A stretch of DNA of 64,000 nucleotides, from positions 176,501 through 240,500 of the forward strand of contig NW_024742485.1 of assembly GCF_018991925.1 (NCBI RefSeq), written 5' to 3'. This stretch comes from Homarus americanus. Taxonomy: Eukaryota; Arthropoda; Malacostraca; Decapoda; Nephropidae. This document shows, piece by piece, positions 11,501-22,988 of the stretch. Made by a program: the position numbers and the translations under genes. The number at the start of each line of letters is the position of its first letter. Positions within the stretch are counted from its first letter, which is position 1. The notes under the pieces were generated by a model. The model saw only the letters and a program-made list of their open reading frames with translations, had not been told where the DNA came from and searched no databases.

Positions 11501-12650
11501 GTCAGTAGAAGTGTGTTACATTAAATATTCTAGTCGATATCTGAGCATTCTGTGATATTAGTGTACAGTACAGTAACATATATGGCTGTTCGCACAGGCA
11601 AATTTTGAGTGTGAGCTCAATATTAAATTAATTGAGATCTGAACGTGTTGATGTGATCAATTTTTATACTAGTTTCAAAATGGATATTGAGGTGCGGACA
11701 ATCAATCAAATGCCGAGGCAGTGGTCAGCCCATGACTCTGTTTATCTTCTCAGTGATCAAAATTATCCCTGACCACAGCCTCGTGCAGTTACTGGATCTC
11801 ATCTCTCAAGTCAACAAGTGTATAACCAGGCTCTTGTAGTGCTGCTTAGATTGTTGTGACTGACGCACCTTCTAAAGATTTCTTGGAATTTGTAGAGACA
11901 TTTTATTGGATGTCAATCATGTCACTGTGAACTTTGATCTAAATTTTGAGAAATAAAGTAATCTAGTATTATGATTTTTATTAATAATTACCTACGGTAC
12001 TGATTGTTGTATAAGTATTTTGATGACAGCTTGATAATTCACGCAAATATCATAAACCCGTCAAATACCAAGCAAATGCGTTACCCTAATATCGACATAA
12101 GTGTTTCAGATACAAGTTCTTCATACACCCCTTTAAAATACAATCACCTGCAGTATTTGAAGTCAAGTTACCAAAGCCTGTAAGATAACGGGCTTCCAGT
12201 ACATTATATCCTATTAACTGACGGTACTGATACAACTTACTATACAAAGTCTCAAGTACAAAGGATACAGTATGGCTGACAGTACATTCAATCGCCTCCA
12301 CTTTCCCTGCTTCATGAACATCAGGCAACCACTGGGTGAACCGAGGTTGTCCTGGGCACGAATTAGCAATATACAGTAAAGCACAAGAGACGAGAGCTCT
12401 GTTCACTCGGCCACCGCATGCACGACGTAACTCGAAGACCTCCTACATTTTCTTAGTGATTCTTATTCGTCACAGAAAACGGATAAATAAAAGAGGAAGA
12501 CTTCAAAGAAAATGGCGTCATAGAAGGGGTAACTATAACGGTAGGTAGTATTTTTCAACACTTAAATTATATCGGAAATCTCTGCTTTGTACTGTGCAGG
12601 CCTGCGTTATAGTGTTTAAGATGTTTTAATATTTTCTTTGTCCGAGGCTT

Positions 12651-12651
<1 letters not shown>
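8550..12651. other. Non-coding stretch
   Basis: No supported exons. It contains an AATAAA at 9249 that could end a transcript from the 8424 exon, and a locally repetitive part (10480-10740) rich in ATTGGGGCCC-type words that recur near 50690-51200, possibly an old dispersed repeat. The rest is unremarkable. Confidence 0.45.

Positions 12652-12692
<41 letters not shown>
12652..12692. repeat. (CA)n microsatellite
   Basis: An uninterrupted CA run directly abuts the 5'-truncated LINE stub that follows it. Confidence 0.93.
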
Positions 12693-12696
<4 letters not shown>

Positions 12697-12877
12697 AAAT
12701 GAACTGTAGTTTGAGCTGATCCCCATCTAAGTTATTATATGTCTTATTTGTGTCACTTATGTTACTTGTATATTATTTGTAATTCGTAACCCATTCCCCA
12801 AATATGTAACTGTATATTTTCAGCCTTCTGGCTGCCAAGCTCTTTCAATAAACCGTTAATTATTATTATTATTATTA
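12693..12877 (+). mobile_element. 5'-truncated LINE stub (3' end only)
   Basis: About 180 bp are almost identical, with only a few differences visible by eye, to 63378-63561, the 3' end of the LINE fragment at 62424. The match runs through a CAATAAACC signal into a TTA/ATT microsatellite tail. This is the typical product of a retrotransposition that stopped early. It begins right at a CA microsatellite and is followed by another CA run and the tail of an RTE-like element in the opposite orientation. Confidence 0.88.
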
Positions 12878-12889
12878 CACACACACACA

Positions 12890-15235
12890 CACTACTACTA
12901 CTACTTTGCTGTCATTCGGAATCGAGTATGACGATCATCCAGCTATGATACAATGATATGAGTTATTAGGGATGTCACCTTCATTGGTGAGTTTTGAGGT
13001 GACTAAAGAGGCCAATACGGGGCCGGCAGAGTTGTTCACAGATGTTGCACCTGTGGAGGGCTACATCGAGTGAGGGAGGGGCGGTGACAGCGCCTTTCCG
13101 GCGTTGGCGCGTCTGCCTCAGTTTGCAGTCGGGCTAACTTGAAAGTATTGACACCTTCCCGTGTGGTGCTCCTCTAAGCGTTACGACATGGAGTAATCGA
13201 CTCCCAGGTGAGGGGGTTGATTTGGCACTTTTTCAGGTTTGTCTTAAGACTATCCTTATACCTCTTCAGTTGCCTGCCGACGTTATGTTTACTATTCGTT
13301 AGGCGACTGTAAAGTATCTACTTTGACAGTCTACTGTCGTACATGTGGGTAACATGGCCAGTCCAGCGTAATTGTTTATGGTAGCCTCGATGCTCCTACT
13401 GTTGGCGTCAGTAAGGATGCTGGCATTTGTTCTCTTGTCTTCCCAGCGAACTAGGAGGATGGAACGTAGACGTACGTTGGTGAAAGTTTTCAAGTGCCTT
13501 GAGGTGCCTCCTGTATGTAATCCATGTCTCGCTGCCATATAGCAGGGTGGGGAGGACCACTGCTCGATATACGTGTATCTTTGTAGATAATTTCAGCTCC
13601 CTACAGCTGAAGACACGGTATCGGAGTTTGTCAAAGGCTTGAGATGCAGTTCTGATCCGATGCTGAATCTCTTCATCGATGTCAGCGCTGGTGGACAGGT
13701 GGTAGCCGAGATACCGTAAGTGGGTAACATTAGAGAGGGTAGTACCGTTGAGCTGGGTGGATGGTGGAGGTGTGTCTGAACCAGGGGCAAGTTGAAAGAG
13801 AATCTGAGTCTTACTTACATTCACCTCAAGGCCGAAGTGTGCATACGCATCTGCGTAGGTGTTCAGGCTCTCCTGTAGGTCGCGTTCAGTGTGAGCAACA
13901 AGAGTGAGGTCATCGGCATACTAAGGTTCAGTAATGGAGGCTGCCGACACCTTTGTTCTTGCCTGGAGTCGTCTTACGTTGAAAAGACCCCCCTTCACCC
14001 GGTACTCGCTGTCCACCCCGCCGGCTAAATTGGCACGACTAAGGAAGGCAGCAGGGAAAATAGAAAAGAGAGTTGGTGCCAGTACACACCCTTGTTTAAC
14101 CCCCGTTTGGATGGAGAAGAACTCAGACTGGGTGCCATTGTGCAAGACACTGCCATTCATGCCATCGTGGAGTTGCCTCACAATGGCACTGAATTTTGGG
14201 GGCAGCCTACACGGCTGAGGGTCCACCAGAGGGTTTCCCTGTTAACCGAGTCAAAGGCCTTGGTTAGGTCGATGAAAGCCATGTACAGGTCGCGATGCTG
14301 TTCTCTGCACTTATTCTGTATCTGACAGGCAGCAAAGATCATGTTAGTAGTGCCACGTGATGGTCTAAAGCCCATTGAAATTCTGGGTGGAAGTTTTCCG
14401 CCTCAGGAAGAAGCATGTTTAGGAGGACTCGGGCAAAACTATTGCCAGCTATAGACAGCAGCGAGATCCCGCGGTAGTTGCCACAGTCTGACCGGTCTCC
14501 CTTGTTCTTATAAATACTGACGATGGAGGCGTCTTTAAGAGCTTGGGGGATTTCCTCCTTTTCCCACATTTTCTCCAGGAGAGAGTGGAGACGGCTGGTA
14601 ATCAGAGGTCCTCCTGCTTTATAGACCTCGGTTGGGATTCCATGCATCAGACCCTGAGGCTTTGTTATTTTTCATCTGGTTGATGGCAGTAGCTACCTCG
14701 TCCTGGAATGGAGGATAGCTGAGGTAGGTCAGCTCTGGATGCTGAGGGACTTGCTGGGTAGTCAGGACATCCACATCAGTGAATGGAAGTGCTCTTTCCA
14801 ATGCTGAAGGGGGCCTTCCTCGTCCTTAATTATGGAGTTACCGTCGGATGAGCGGAGGGGGGCTGCACCACGAGTGATTGACTCATAAAATGTTTTGATG
14901 GAATTGAAAAATTCGCGCATCTTGTGCCGATCTGCAAGATTTGTGTTTCACATGCTTTATTTTAAACCAGTCATTCTTTATACTGCGAAGTTTTCTTCTT
15001 GCGGAAGGTATCAGCTTTGGTTCGAGACTGAGGATTGTTCTGCCAGTCAGTTAAAGCAGCACGTTTATCATTGATGAGTACATTGATTGCCAGGTCATTT
15101 GCATCAAACCAGTCCTGGTGTATTCTTTCGATCTGGCCGAGGGTCTCTGTAGGTTTTTGTTATGACAGTGTTGAGAATATCCCATTTAGCACTGGGATTT
15201 GGTTTGTTCATTGTCGGGCTGCTCTCTGAAAGTAT
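12890..15235 (-). mobile_element. Decayed RTE-like non-LTR retrotransposon (reverse transcriptase)
   Basis: Read on the minus strand, the fragment gives in order: a linker after the endonuclease (HQDWFDANDLAINVLINDKR, about 15100); the RT fingers (IVSIYKNKGDRSDCGNYRGI, about 14500); motif A (YMAFIDLTKAFDSVNRE, about 14270); motif B (GVKQGCVLAPTLFSIF, about 14090); motif C (YADDL, 13906-13920); and the RT thumb (LPTLLYGSETWITYRRHLKAL, about 13510). It ends in a TAG-type microsatellite tail near 12890. The frame is broken by a TAG stop at 13921-13923, immediately before YADD, and by frameshifts near 14640, 14350 and 13475. The 5' part, including most of the endonuclease, is missing. Clade is inferred from motif style and tail. 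Confidence 0.85.
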
Positions 15236-15290
15236 GTGCTACCGCTGGATCCTACAGACGCTTAGTGTTAAAACCTCATCTAGAGGCTTG

Positions 15291-15293
<3 letters not shown>

Positions 15294-15349
<56 letters not shown>
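15294..15349. repeat. (CA)n microsatellite
   Basis: A pure CA run of about 56 bp just beyond the 5'-truncated end of the RTE-like element. Confidence 0.95.
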
Positions 15350-15352
<3 letters not shown>

Positions 15353-15831
15353 TAACAATAATTTACTTTGGTGGTGAAAAAAAATCTTGTTCACAAATTT
15401 ATTACTATCTTAGGGTAAAATTTCAACAGTTGCATTTCCACTCGTAAATTTGATTACAACTCGTAATCTTTATTATTATCCGGTATTTATGTAGTTTATG
15501 AGTATTAACCAGAGAAATAAACGCCAGAAACGAGATCACCTTCAAGCATATATTGGGGCTCATGAGTGGAGAGTGAGGGAAGCGTGACACAGTTTCTTAA
15601 TGAGGACAAAAATAATGATGTTGTGGAGGAGGCGAGACGTCCTAAAACTGGTGTTGTCGTACACCTGGGGTAGCTAGTGCCTCTTGAGATGTGCTTCTTG
15701 GTGCATGAGACCCACTTGGAGCACCAGAGATGACGTGCCACTCGAAAAGATGATTAACAGGAAGTGACGCCTGCGTGGAAGAGTCCCATGACGGGGGAAA
15801 TGTTATAATGCAGTGACCGTAAGTCCTTGTT

Positions 15832-15898
<67 letters not shown>

Positions 15899-16083
15899 AT
15901 TTCTGTATATGTGTTTTCCGATTTAATCTAAGTTTAGCATTTTAAAGACAAAATTATATATGAAGTATCTTACATTATGTAGTAAACAATGTACAGTACC
16001 CTCATATTATGCACTAACAACGACCACTAAAGGGTTCCTTCAACAGCAACACTCCTCAACTCTTGCCTGGGGGTTTAAGTTGG

Positions 16084-16125
<42 letters not shown>

Positions 16126-16981
16126 TATCCAACATTTACTTAACTAATTTTAGGCAAAGTTTGGTTAAGTCAGGTAAGGTTTGGTTATATAATGTAATAT
16201 ACTTAGTTAGTTCCCGTTCTTTACATGATATAACTCGTTGATTAATACTTGAAATGGTTCCTTTACATATAGTGATAATCGAGGAAAGATATAACCATGC
16301 GTGTTAACATCCTGTCATATCAAGATCTACAGTTAACGAGTCCTCACGCAGATGTTTCTCCTGGGATGATAAAATTAGAACAGCCTAATACCATTCCTCC
16401 GCCTACATTATCAGCCACGGGGTAAAAATCAAGCTAACTTCTTTCGAGTAAAATTATTGTCGTAAAGTCCTGAAATAACCTAACAGAGAGGCCTGTGTTT
16501 GTGATCTTTAAGACAAGATCTGACCAACACTGGCACATGTTCATGTAAATTCAAGAGTCACTTATGCCTGGTAATGGAGACTTGACCGATCGCTTGACCT
16601 GCTAGTAAGGTGACAAGTAGTGAAGATGATTAAGAGAAACAAAAATTCAAGAAAGAGAATTGTAAGGGAAATTGAAGCAAAAGGAGTGTATAGAAAGTGA
16701 CGGGAAAAAGATTATAGAAGAGTTATAGAGATACAACACACACCCATGCACACACACACACACACTCACACACACACTGCACGCAAAACATATTGTTTCA
16801 TATTCTCAACTATGGATAATTTCGTAAAATGTAAGAGGTGAACGAACACATACAAGCACTTTCTTTTCATGGGACCTTATCAGAGAAAGTACGTGTGTGA
16901 TTCAGGTTGGATCAACACTTAAGAACTCAGTTTAATTCAGGAACTGTTTTTGAAATTCCCAGTTCACTGTCACATATACTC

Positions 16982-17021
<40 letters not shown>

Positions 17022-18069
17022 ACAATCAACAACATCCCCTATCGTTGACAAATATGAACAACAGACCGCGGTATATACACCCCCCAGGTCAATACTGGTT
17101 GGTAATAAAGATTTGTTTCCACCCACTAAACACACCCAAACGTCATTGTAAAATTGGACAGTGAGGCTAGGGCTACCCACCACGCTCATCCCCACGTCCC
17201 AGCTTTTCAATATTCTGTAGGTGAATGGAATGGTATTGAAGGCCAGATTGTTCGGTGGTAAAAAAACACAAGTAGAAAATAAATGAATAAACAGATGGAT
17301 AAAAAATAATATAAAATCAAACGGTAAAAAGTTGTATTATTATTTCAGAGAGTTTTGCTCAAGTTAATTATTTGGATTGTGAGAGAAAGGAGTTTGGTAA
17401 ATAATCTGATAAAGATGAAAAATAAACAATATAATTAGGAAATGGTTGATGAAATAATGTCATTACTGGGCTTCAACAACTAAAGTCTTAAAGAGCGGCA
17501 CAATAGTCAATTAATATTAAAAAAACATAATAATACACAGAACTTGCTGGAAAGAACAAGAGAGGGAATCTAAAAAGAGCTCATGAACAGATAATAATAA
17601 TAATGTGTACGTTTTATTTTATTCAGATCGAGTCATGACGCGTATCAGGCAACAGGATAAACACGTAACTCAGAACTGTAACCGTCCACCTGGTTTGTAT
17701 GTGTGAAATTTTTTTACGAAACGTTGTGAAACTTGCAAAAATATAATAGGACTTTTTCATTCAAAGCTTCAGTAATGCTACAATGCGTGTCAAGGAATTC
17801 CTAAAATTACTAATTTTAATTTTCAGGCGCTGGGTTTTAATGTAGTTTAAGTACTGTGTATGTGCTAACTTGCCAGGTAGAATATTCAGTTTGTTTCGCG
17901 CAGAATATTCTTTTAGTAAATAAAGTACTGTATATTATTATATTTCACAAGATTAACCTTCAAAGAAATTAAATCCGAAAAGTCAAATATCAACATTTAT
18001 TACGTTACGTCTCGTATTAACAAATATCAATTCGGATTAATTACTTACCCACCCATCACTGCCGGTATA
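15350..18069. other. Non-coding stretch with microsatellites
   Basis: Contains (CA)n at 15834-15894, (CT)n at 16085-16122, a CA-rich patch at 16738-16780 and (CT)n at 16984-17019. Between them I see no supported exon or element; small frames here are driven by the simple repeats. Confidence 0.6.
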
Positions 18070-18394
18070 CAGTTCCGTTCAGAAGTTCGTGGTACACTGG
18101 CGGTGAAGGGTGCATAGCCTGTTGTACCCTTCCTGGACGACAGGTCACTACGCCGACCCTCCCACCAACACACACAGTGGAGCTGGCAACGGGACAGTGT
18201 GATTCAAACGAATACTCATCAAAAAAGAGATTGGAAGGATATTAATGTGAATATCGGTCAACGTTACTGCTGATGGATGATGAATACAATAATGAAATTA
18301 GTTTCGAATGAACACCATAAGAAATAGTTGAACAGAGCTCATATATCAAATATATCAAGAGTCTTCAATGCATTCATTACTCGAAGTTTTCCGT

Positions 18395-18397
<3 letters not shown>

Positions 18398-18472
<75 letters not shown>
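18398..18472. repeat. Compound (CT)n(TA)n microsatellite
   Basis: A CT run to 18434 passes directly into a TA run to 18472, just inside the left arm of the Tc1-like element. Confidence 0.95.
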
Positions 18473-18476
<4 letters not shown>

Positions 18477-18544
18477 ATCTCAACGAAAGCTAAGTGTGAT
18501 TTTATCAAGATTTATCTTATCCACGTTTTCATTGTGGATCTACA

Positions 18545-18545
<1 letters not shown>

Positions 18546-18642
<97 letters not shown>
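18546..18642. repeat. (TA)n microsatellite, ~96 bp
   Basis: The longest perfect dinucleotide array in the window. It lies inside the Tc1-like element, between the left arm and the transposase core. Confidence 0.96.
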
Positions 18643-18643
<1 letters not shown>

Positions 18644-19832
18644 TTCAGCATTTGGCATAATAACAACTAATAGGTGTGAGGAGAGCAACACTGAACCAGG
18701 TGTGCTTTACAGTCAGGTTACCCTTCGCTGTCACACTTAGTTAAACTCAACAAAAAAATTTCTTTCACGTGTGGTGTGAAATAGCGGTCCTCACTTACGA
18801 CCCACTGTCGTTTGTGATCACTGTTATAACCAACACTAATACACCAAACAGAAAATGCAAGAGACTTGAATCCAGTGACGAACGACAAGGGCAGTGTGGC
18901 TCGGACACCTGTCGTGAATAAACAGGACTGGTCTAGCTGGGAAAGGAAAATTTCTTGCCCGTACAGATGGCAAGAAGCGTTCCTCCAGCAGTTGGATGTA
19001 TCTGGCCACAGTAAAGAGACCCTCAATGATGAACATGTCACCCAGGCCATGTAATGTCACCCAGCCCCAGATATTACAGGTCATGTGAACTCAACGGGCC
19101 TCCTCACTAATGTTGGGGCGATCGTATCTGTGCGAAAATTAGTATAATTTTAATGTTTTTTTTGCTGAGGTTATTCAAGGTTTATTATATTTATGGTTTA
19201 TTAAACCTATCATATGTTATTCATATTTGATTTCCGCCCTAAGTATGATAAACGGCAGCAGTACGACGAAAACGATTAATAGCAACAATCGCCTTATGTG
19301 TGCAAGCTGTCTCGTATGGCCACCGGGTTGGTCAGGGGGGCTGCCTCGGCCACTGCTTAATTGTAGCGTCATCTGCCGGGGTGGTCCTCCGAGGGGCTCC
19401 TGCTCTCCCTACCACACAATACAACACACCCATGTTCTGAATTATTTTGACACTCTAGGCTACCTTAACTGTAAATTTACATTTCAAATATAAACATGGT
19501 TAGAAATTATATGCCAGCTTCCATAACTCTACTACAGAATCTACACAATAGTTTCAATATCAAAAGAAGGTTACAGCAGTGATTATTATTCCCAGATAGA
19601 TCACCAATTTCAATATCATAAAAATTTAGCCTTACCCAGACATAACTACCCACAAATAGTGAGGCTGAATTTGGATGTTAATAAACTTGGGTTAGGATTC
19701 CTCTATCTACCTATATAAATATTAATATGAAGTTCAGTGGTCGAGCTTTTACGAATCTTTACCTAAACTTTGAATATGATGCAGGTCTCTCATTCTCTAT
19801 CCTTCATTCATCAATGCTGCTATGGTCCGCTC

Positions 19833-19945
19833 CAGTGCCGGATTTAGACCTGTGGAGGCCCATGGGCAGCCTCATTGTGGAGGCCCCCAGACTGTGGAGG
19901 CCCCTGGGCAGCTGCCCACTTTGCCCACTCCTGAATCCGGCCCTG
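19833..19945. mobile_element. 113-bp hAT MITE with perfect 8-bp target duplication
   Basis: The insert begins CAGTGCCGGATTTAGA and ends TGAATCCGGCCCTG, which are inverted copies of each other with small changes. It is flanked by GTCCGCTC at 19825-19832 and again at 19946-19953. An 8-bp duplication and CAG...CTG ends are the hallmark of the hAT superfamily. It sits inside the 18070-20706 transposon and therefore inserted later. There is no coding capacity. Confidence 0.88.
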
Positions 19946-20704
19946 GTCCGCTCCTTTGCTGAGACAGTTATAACTTACCTAAGTCGTGAAGGTTACCGCT
20001 CTCCTCCCATCTTATCCACTTCACCACAGTTGTGGGGGACAGGCCAACGTCATGTGCCATACCCCGTATGGAGAGACCATTATCACGGAGAGTGATAATG
20101 AGACCTCTGAGCACCAACTTCTCGTCTCTCTGGTTCATGTTGGCTTGGTGAGCTTCTGATCACTCTAACCAGCGGCAAATAACAACACCTCGGTGAAACA
20201 CACACACACACACAGCCCACTTGTGTCGGTGTGTTTCAGTGTGTTTGTCGAAGATGTGATACATATGAAGTAATGTTATTAAACACTTAATCGGCAATTA
20301 TCACTAATTAGCGTAACACACACACACACACACACACACATATACTGTACATATAGCTAGAGTATTATACGAAAAAACTTCAAGTAATGAATACATTGAA
20401 GACTCTTGATATATGAGTTCTGTTCACCTACTTCTTATAGTGTTCATTAGAAACCAATTTCCCTATTGTATTTGATATTCGAATGGATACTCCTATCACT
20501 ACATTCTTCTTCTCTCGTCGGCAGGATATTCATATCAATATCCTTCCCATCTCCTTTTGATGAGTATTCGTTCGAATCACACTGCTCCGTTGCCAGTTTC
20601 ACGGTGTGTTGGCAGGAGGGTCGGCGTCGTGACCTGTCGTCCAGGAAGGGTACAATAGGCTATGCGCCCTTCCCGCCAGTGTACCACGAACTTCTGAACG
20701 GAAC

Positions 20705-20992
20705 TTACTTATGTCTACCATCCACCGAAAATTTTAAGTTTTCAAACAAATTGAATAAAAAATATATACACAGGCAATAGGAGCCTTCTTGTGCTTGATA
20801 AGAGGAGCACATAACAGCGGAGGAACACAAAGAACCTTTGCATGTGACTGATGACATGGAATTCCACTCCCTGTTTACGCTGCCGTGTTGTGCCTTGGGC
20901 AAGGTCTGCCCCGCCTGATGGCCACCATTCACCGTCAGAAAGCCCATGACGAGTAAGAATAATACATATACGTGGATACACTTCTTTTCCAT
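20705..20992 (-). CDS. Weak candidate: small secreted peptide exon
   Basis: On the minus strand, ATG at 20990-20992 starts EKKCIHVYVLFLLVMGFLTV, which has the shape of a signal peptide, followed by a polar part with four closely spaced cysteines before CLC. The frame ends at the border of the Tc1-like element, so any downstream exon would lie within or beyond it. No family is recognised, and a chance hydrophobic frame in AT-rich DNA is likely enough that confidence is low. Confidence 0.18.
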   Translation of the reverse strand: MEKKCIHVYVLFLLVMGFLTVNGGHQAGQTLPKAQHGSVNREWNSMSSVTCKGSLCSSAVMCSSYQAQEGSYCLCIYFLFNLFENLKFSVDGRHK

Positions 20993-22360
20993 TATCGACA
21001 TGAAGGAATCGAACAATATTTGCATTCAACCAAGAAAAAAATGGTTTACTGCTATTCTTGCTATATGTTAAGGATTTCATCTTTTTTTTCCCTTTAAAAA
21101 CACAACATTGCATTCATTTCAACAGACAACTCTTGTGCTTACCTGATGAACCTTTTGACTCTGTTATGGGTTTATTTTTTAATCGATATTTCTATCTCCT
21201 TTACTTTTGGTTATTCCCCTTTGGCTTTGTCTGTGCCTCATTTTAAAATGCTAATAATAGGAGCTTTCCAAATGCATTTTCAACCAATATTTTGACATTT
21301 AGAGTATAAAGACGTTTCACAATATACATTACGATTTCCTATTCTCTGCTTGGGGAGCTCGTGGGCTGACTACCTATTTTTGTTTAGTTCATCTACATGT
21401 AGGGAAATAATCATGGAGGTCATACGCAATGTAGCATTATTAATATTCACAAACTACAAAGAACACAGATGGACAAACATTTAATATTACAATTTGAGAG
21501 GATTACTTTCATTGCTACTAAAAGATAAAACCTACCCTAAGTCAAGTGCAAAATTTATACAGTATTGCGGGTATAATAAGTAGTAATAGCTTCTTTTGGG
21601 GAGGGGGAACCAGATATACTGTAACATAACAAACTTTAACAAGGAGAGTTTTTAAGCTGACCCAAAACACTGTACCAACAGTTTGCTCTATTCAAATGAT
21701 CATTAATAAAATACAATGAAAGCAAGTTGTACAAGAATGTGATAGAATGAATGAAAAGGTAATATTAGTTGTAAATTTCTTTTGATTTCCAGAACAATGA
21801 GTTGAGGAAACAATGAGCTGTAAAAAGTCATAAACTCATTTGTTGTGGCTGGCCAAATCCCAGTTTCTTCGATTACTTTTACACCGCGGATAACATACAG
21901 TATCACATTACGATAGTCTCAGTGCAGATACGACGCAGTGGTGTAGATGAACCAGTTATAAGAGTTCTAACCTTACGAGATACAGGAATAATTTGTCCAC
22001 GTCAATTGATACAAGAAATATTTAACGTACGATCATTGGAGACTATATAGGCCTTTAGAAACTGAGACATCAATATCGCCGTCGTAACCGCCTTGCATAT
22101 TCACGACGCCGTATGAGAGGTGATGGATGTACTGTAAACTGTCATCTTCACAAGCACAAAAAAATACGCTGGTGAATTTTCAGTCTAGCGCCATAACAAT
22201 GATTAGTTTACCCGCAAGTTCCTCACTAGGCTACCCAAATTTTTATTTATTTTTTATCAATGAAGGGCTTTTTCCATTAAGTTCGGGAGTTCTATATAAC
22301 GATATTAATCATTATGGGACTCACTATATTTAATAAATATTGTATTCTCTCTCTGTTTAG
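20993..22360. other. Non-coding stretch, nothing recognised
   Basis: AT-rich with short chance frames only; no repeats or motifs that I can name. Confidence 0.5.
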
Positions 22361-22465
22361 GATATTTTGGCCTGGAAGAACAGCATCAACAGGAAGTCGA
22401 TAAATATGGAGGAAGAACGAATATCCATCAACTCCGGAGGCTCACACAATGAACCCTCTCTGTAA
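22361..22465 (+). CDS. Candidate terminal coding exon, unrecognised
   Basis: A strong acceptor (TTCTCTCTCTGTTTAG) is followed by 34 codons and TAA at 22463-22465. The predicted C-terminus is polar: DILAWKNSINRKSINMEEER, then a Ser/Gly-rich end (INSGGSHNEPSL). The polypyrimidine tract, the immediate open frame and the non-AT-biased codons suggest a real last exon of a plus-strand gene whose other exons I cannot identify. Microsatellite-type CT tracts can mimic acceptors, so this stays tentative. Confidence 0.33.
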   Translation, partial: DILAWKNSINRKSINMEEERISINSGGSHNEPSL

Positions 22466-22926
22466 ATTTGCAAAGCTTTATACATACAGCCCTTGCACCC
22501 ACCTATCATGCCACTAGTTCTCTATTATTAGCTCCACCCTTCCACATCACCACACATATACACTCCCTCTCACCATACGTAAATACACACTCCTCCAAAC
22601 CCATACATACACACTCCCTATCACCATACATACATACATACACACTCCCCATCACTACACATACACTCCCCCATTACAAACCATTATTTAAGTTACGGCT
22701 CGTGAATTCAGCTCAACTGTTGCTCAAATTATCCCCATAAACGTAACACAGAATAAACACGAATCGTCTCCTACAGCAGTCAGCCGGTTACCGTGATGGC
22801 GTGAGGGGCTTACATTACCTCCAACAAAAGTTAAACGGGACAGTATGAGTCAGTCACACATCCCACAGTGTGCTTTGTGTGGTGGTAAACGGGGACGCTT
22901 CTATATTTACCGCCAGATTCCATGTT

Positions 22927-22988
<62 letters not shown>

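Larger units (their letters stand above)
18070..20706 (-). mobile_element. Tc1/mariner-like transposon with ~330-bp inverted repeats
   Basis: Long inverted arms (about 18070-18396 and 20370-20706) begin AGTTCCGTTCAGAAGTTCGT on each strand, with TA outside each end. Minus-strand transposase pieces lie between them in the right order. An N-terminal helix-turn-helix region starts MNQRDEKLVLRGLIITLRDN (about 20137 downward). A degenerate linker region lies near 19450-19220. A catalytic-core piece (19084-18836) contains VTLHGLGDMFIIEG and the second-Asp motif LFIHDRCPSH. Stops, frameshifts, microsatellite growth and a nested insertion show that it is dead. Such long arms are known for Tc3/Minos-type members of the superfamily. 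Confidence 0.85.

Noticed and set aside
18534..18740. Frame of Ile-Tyr repeats
   Set aside because: Direct translation of the TA microsatellite.
20705..21113. Second, longer minus-strand frame (123 codons)
   Set aside because: It overlaps the signal-peptide-like frame in another phase and has no recognisable feature.
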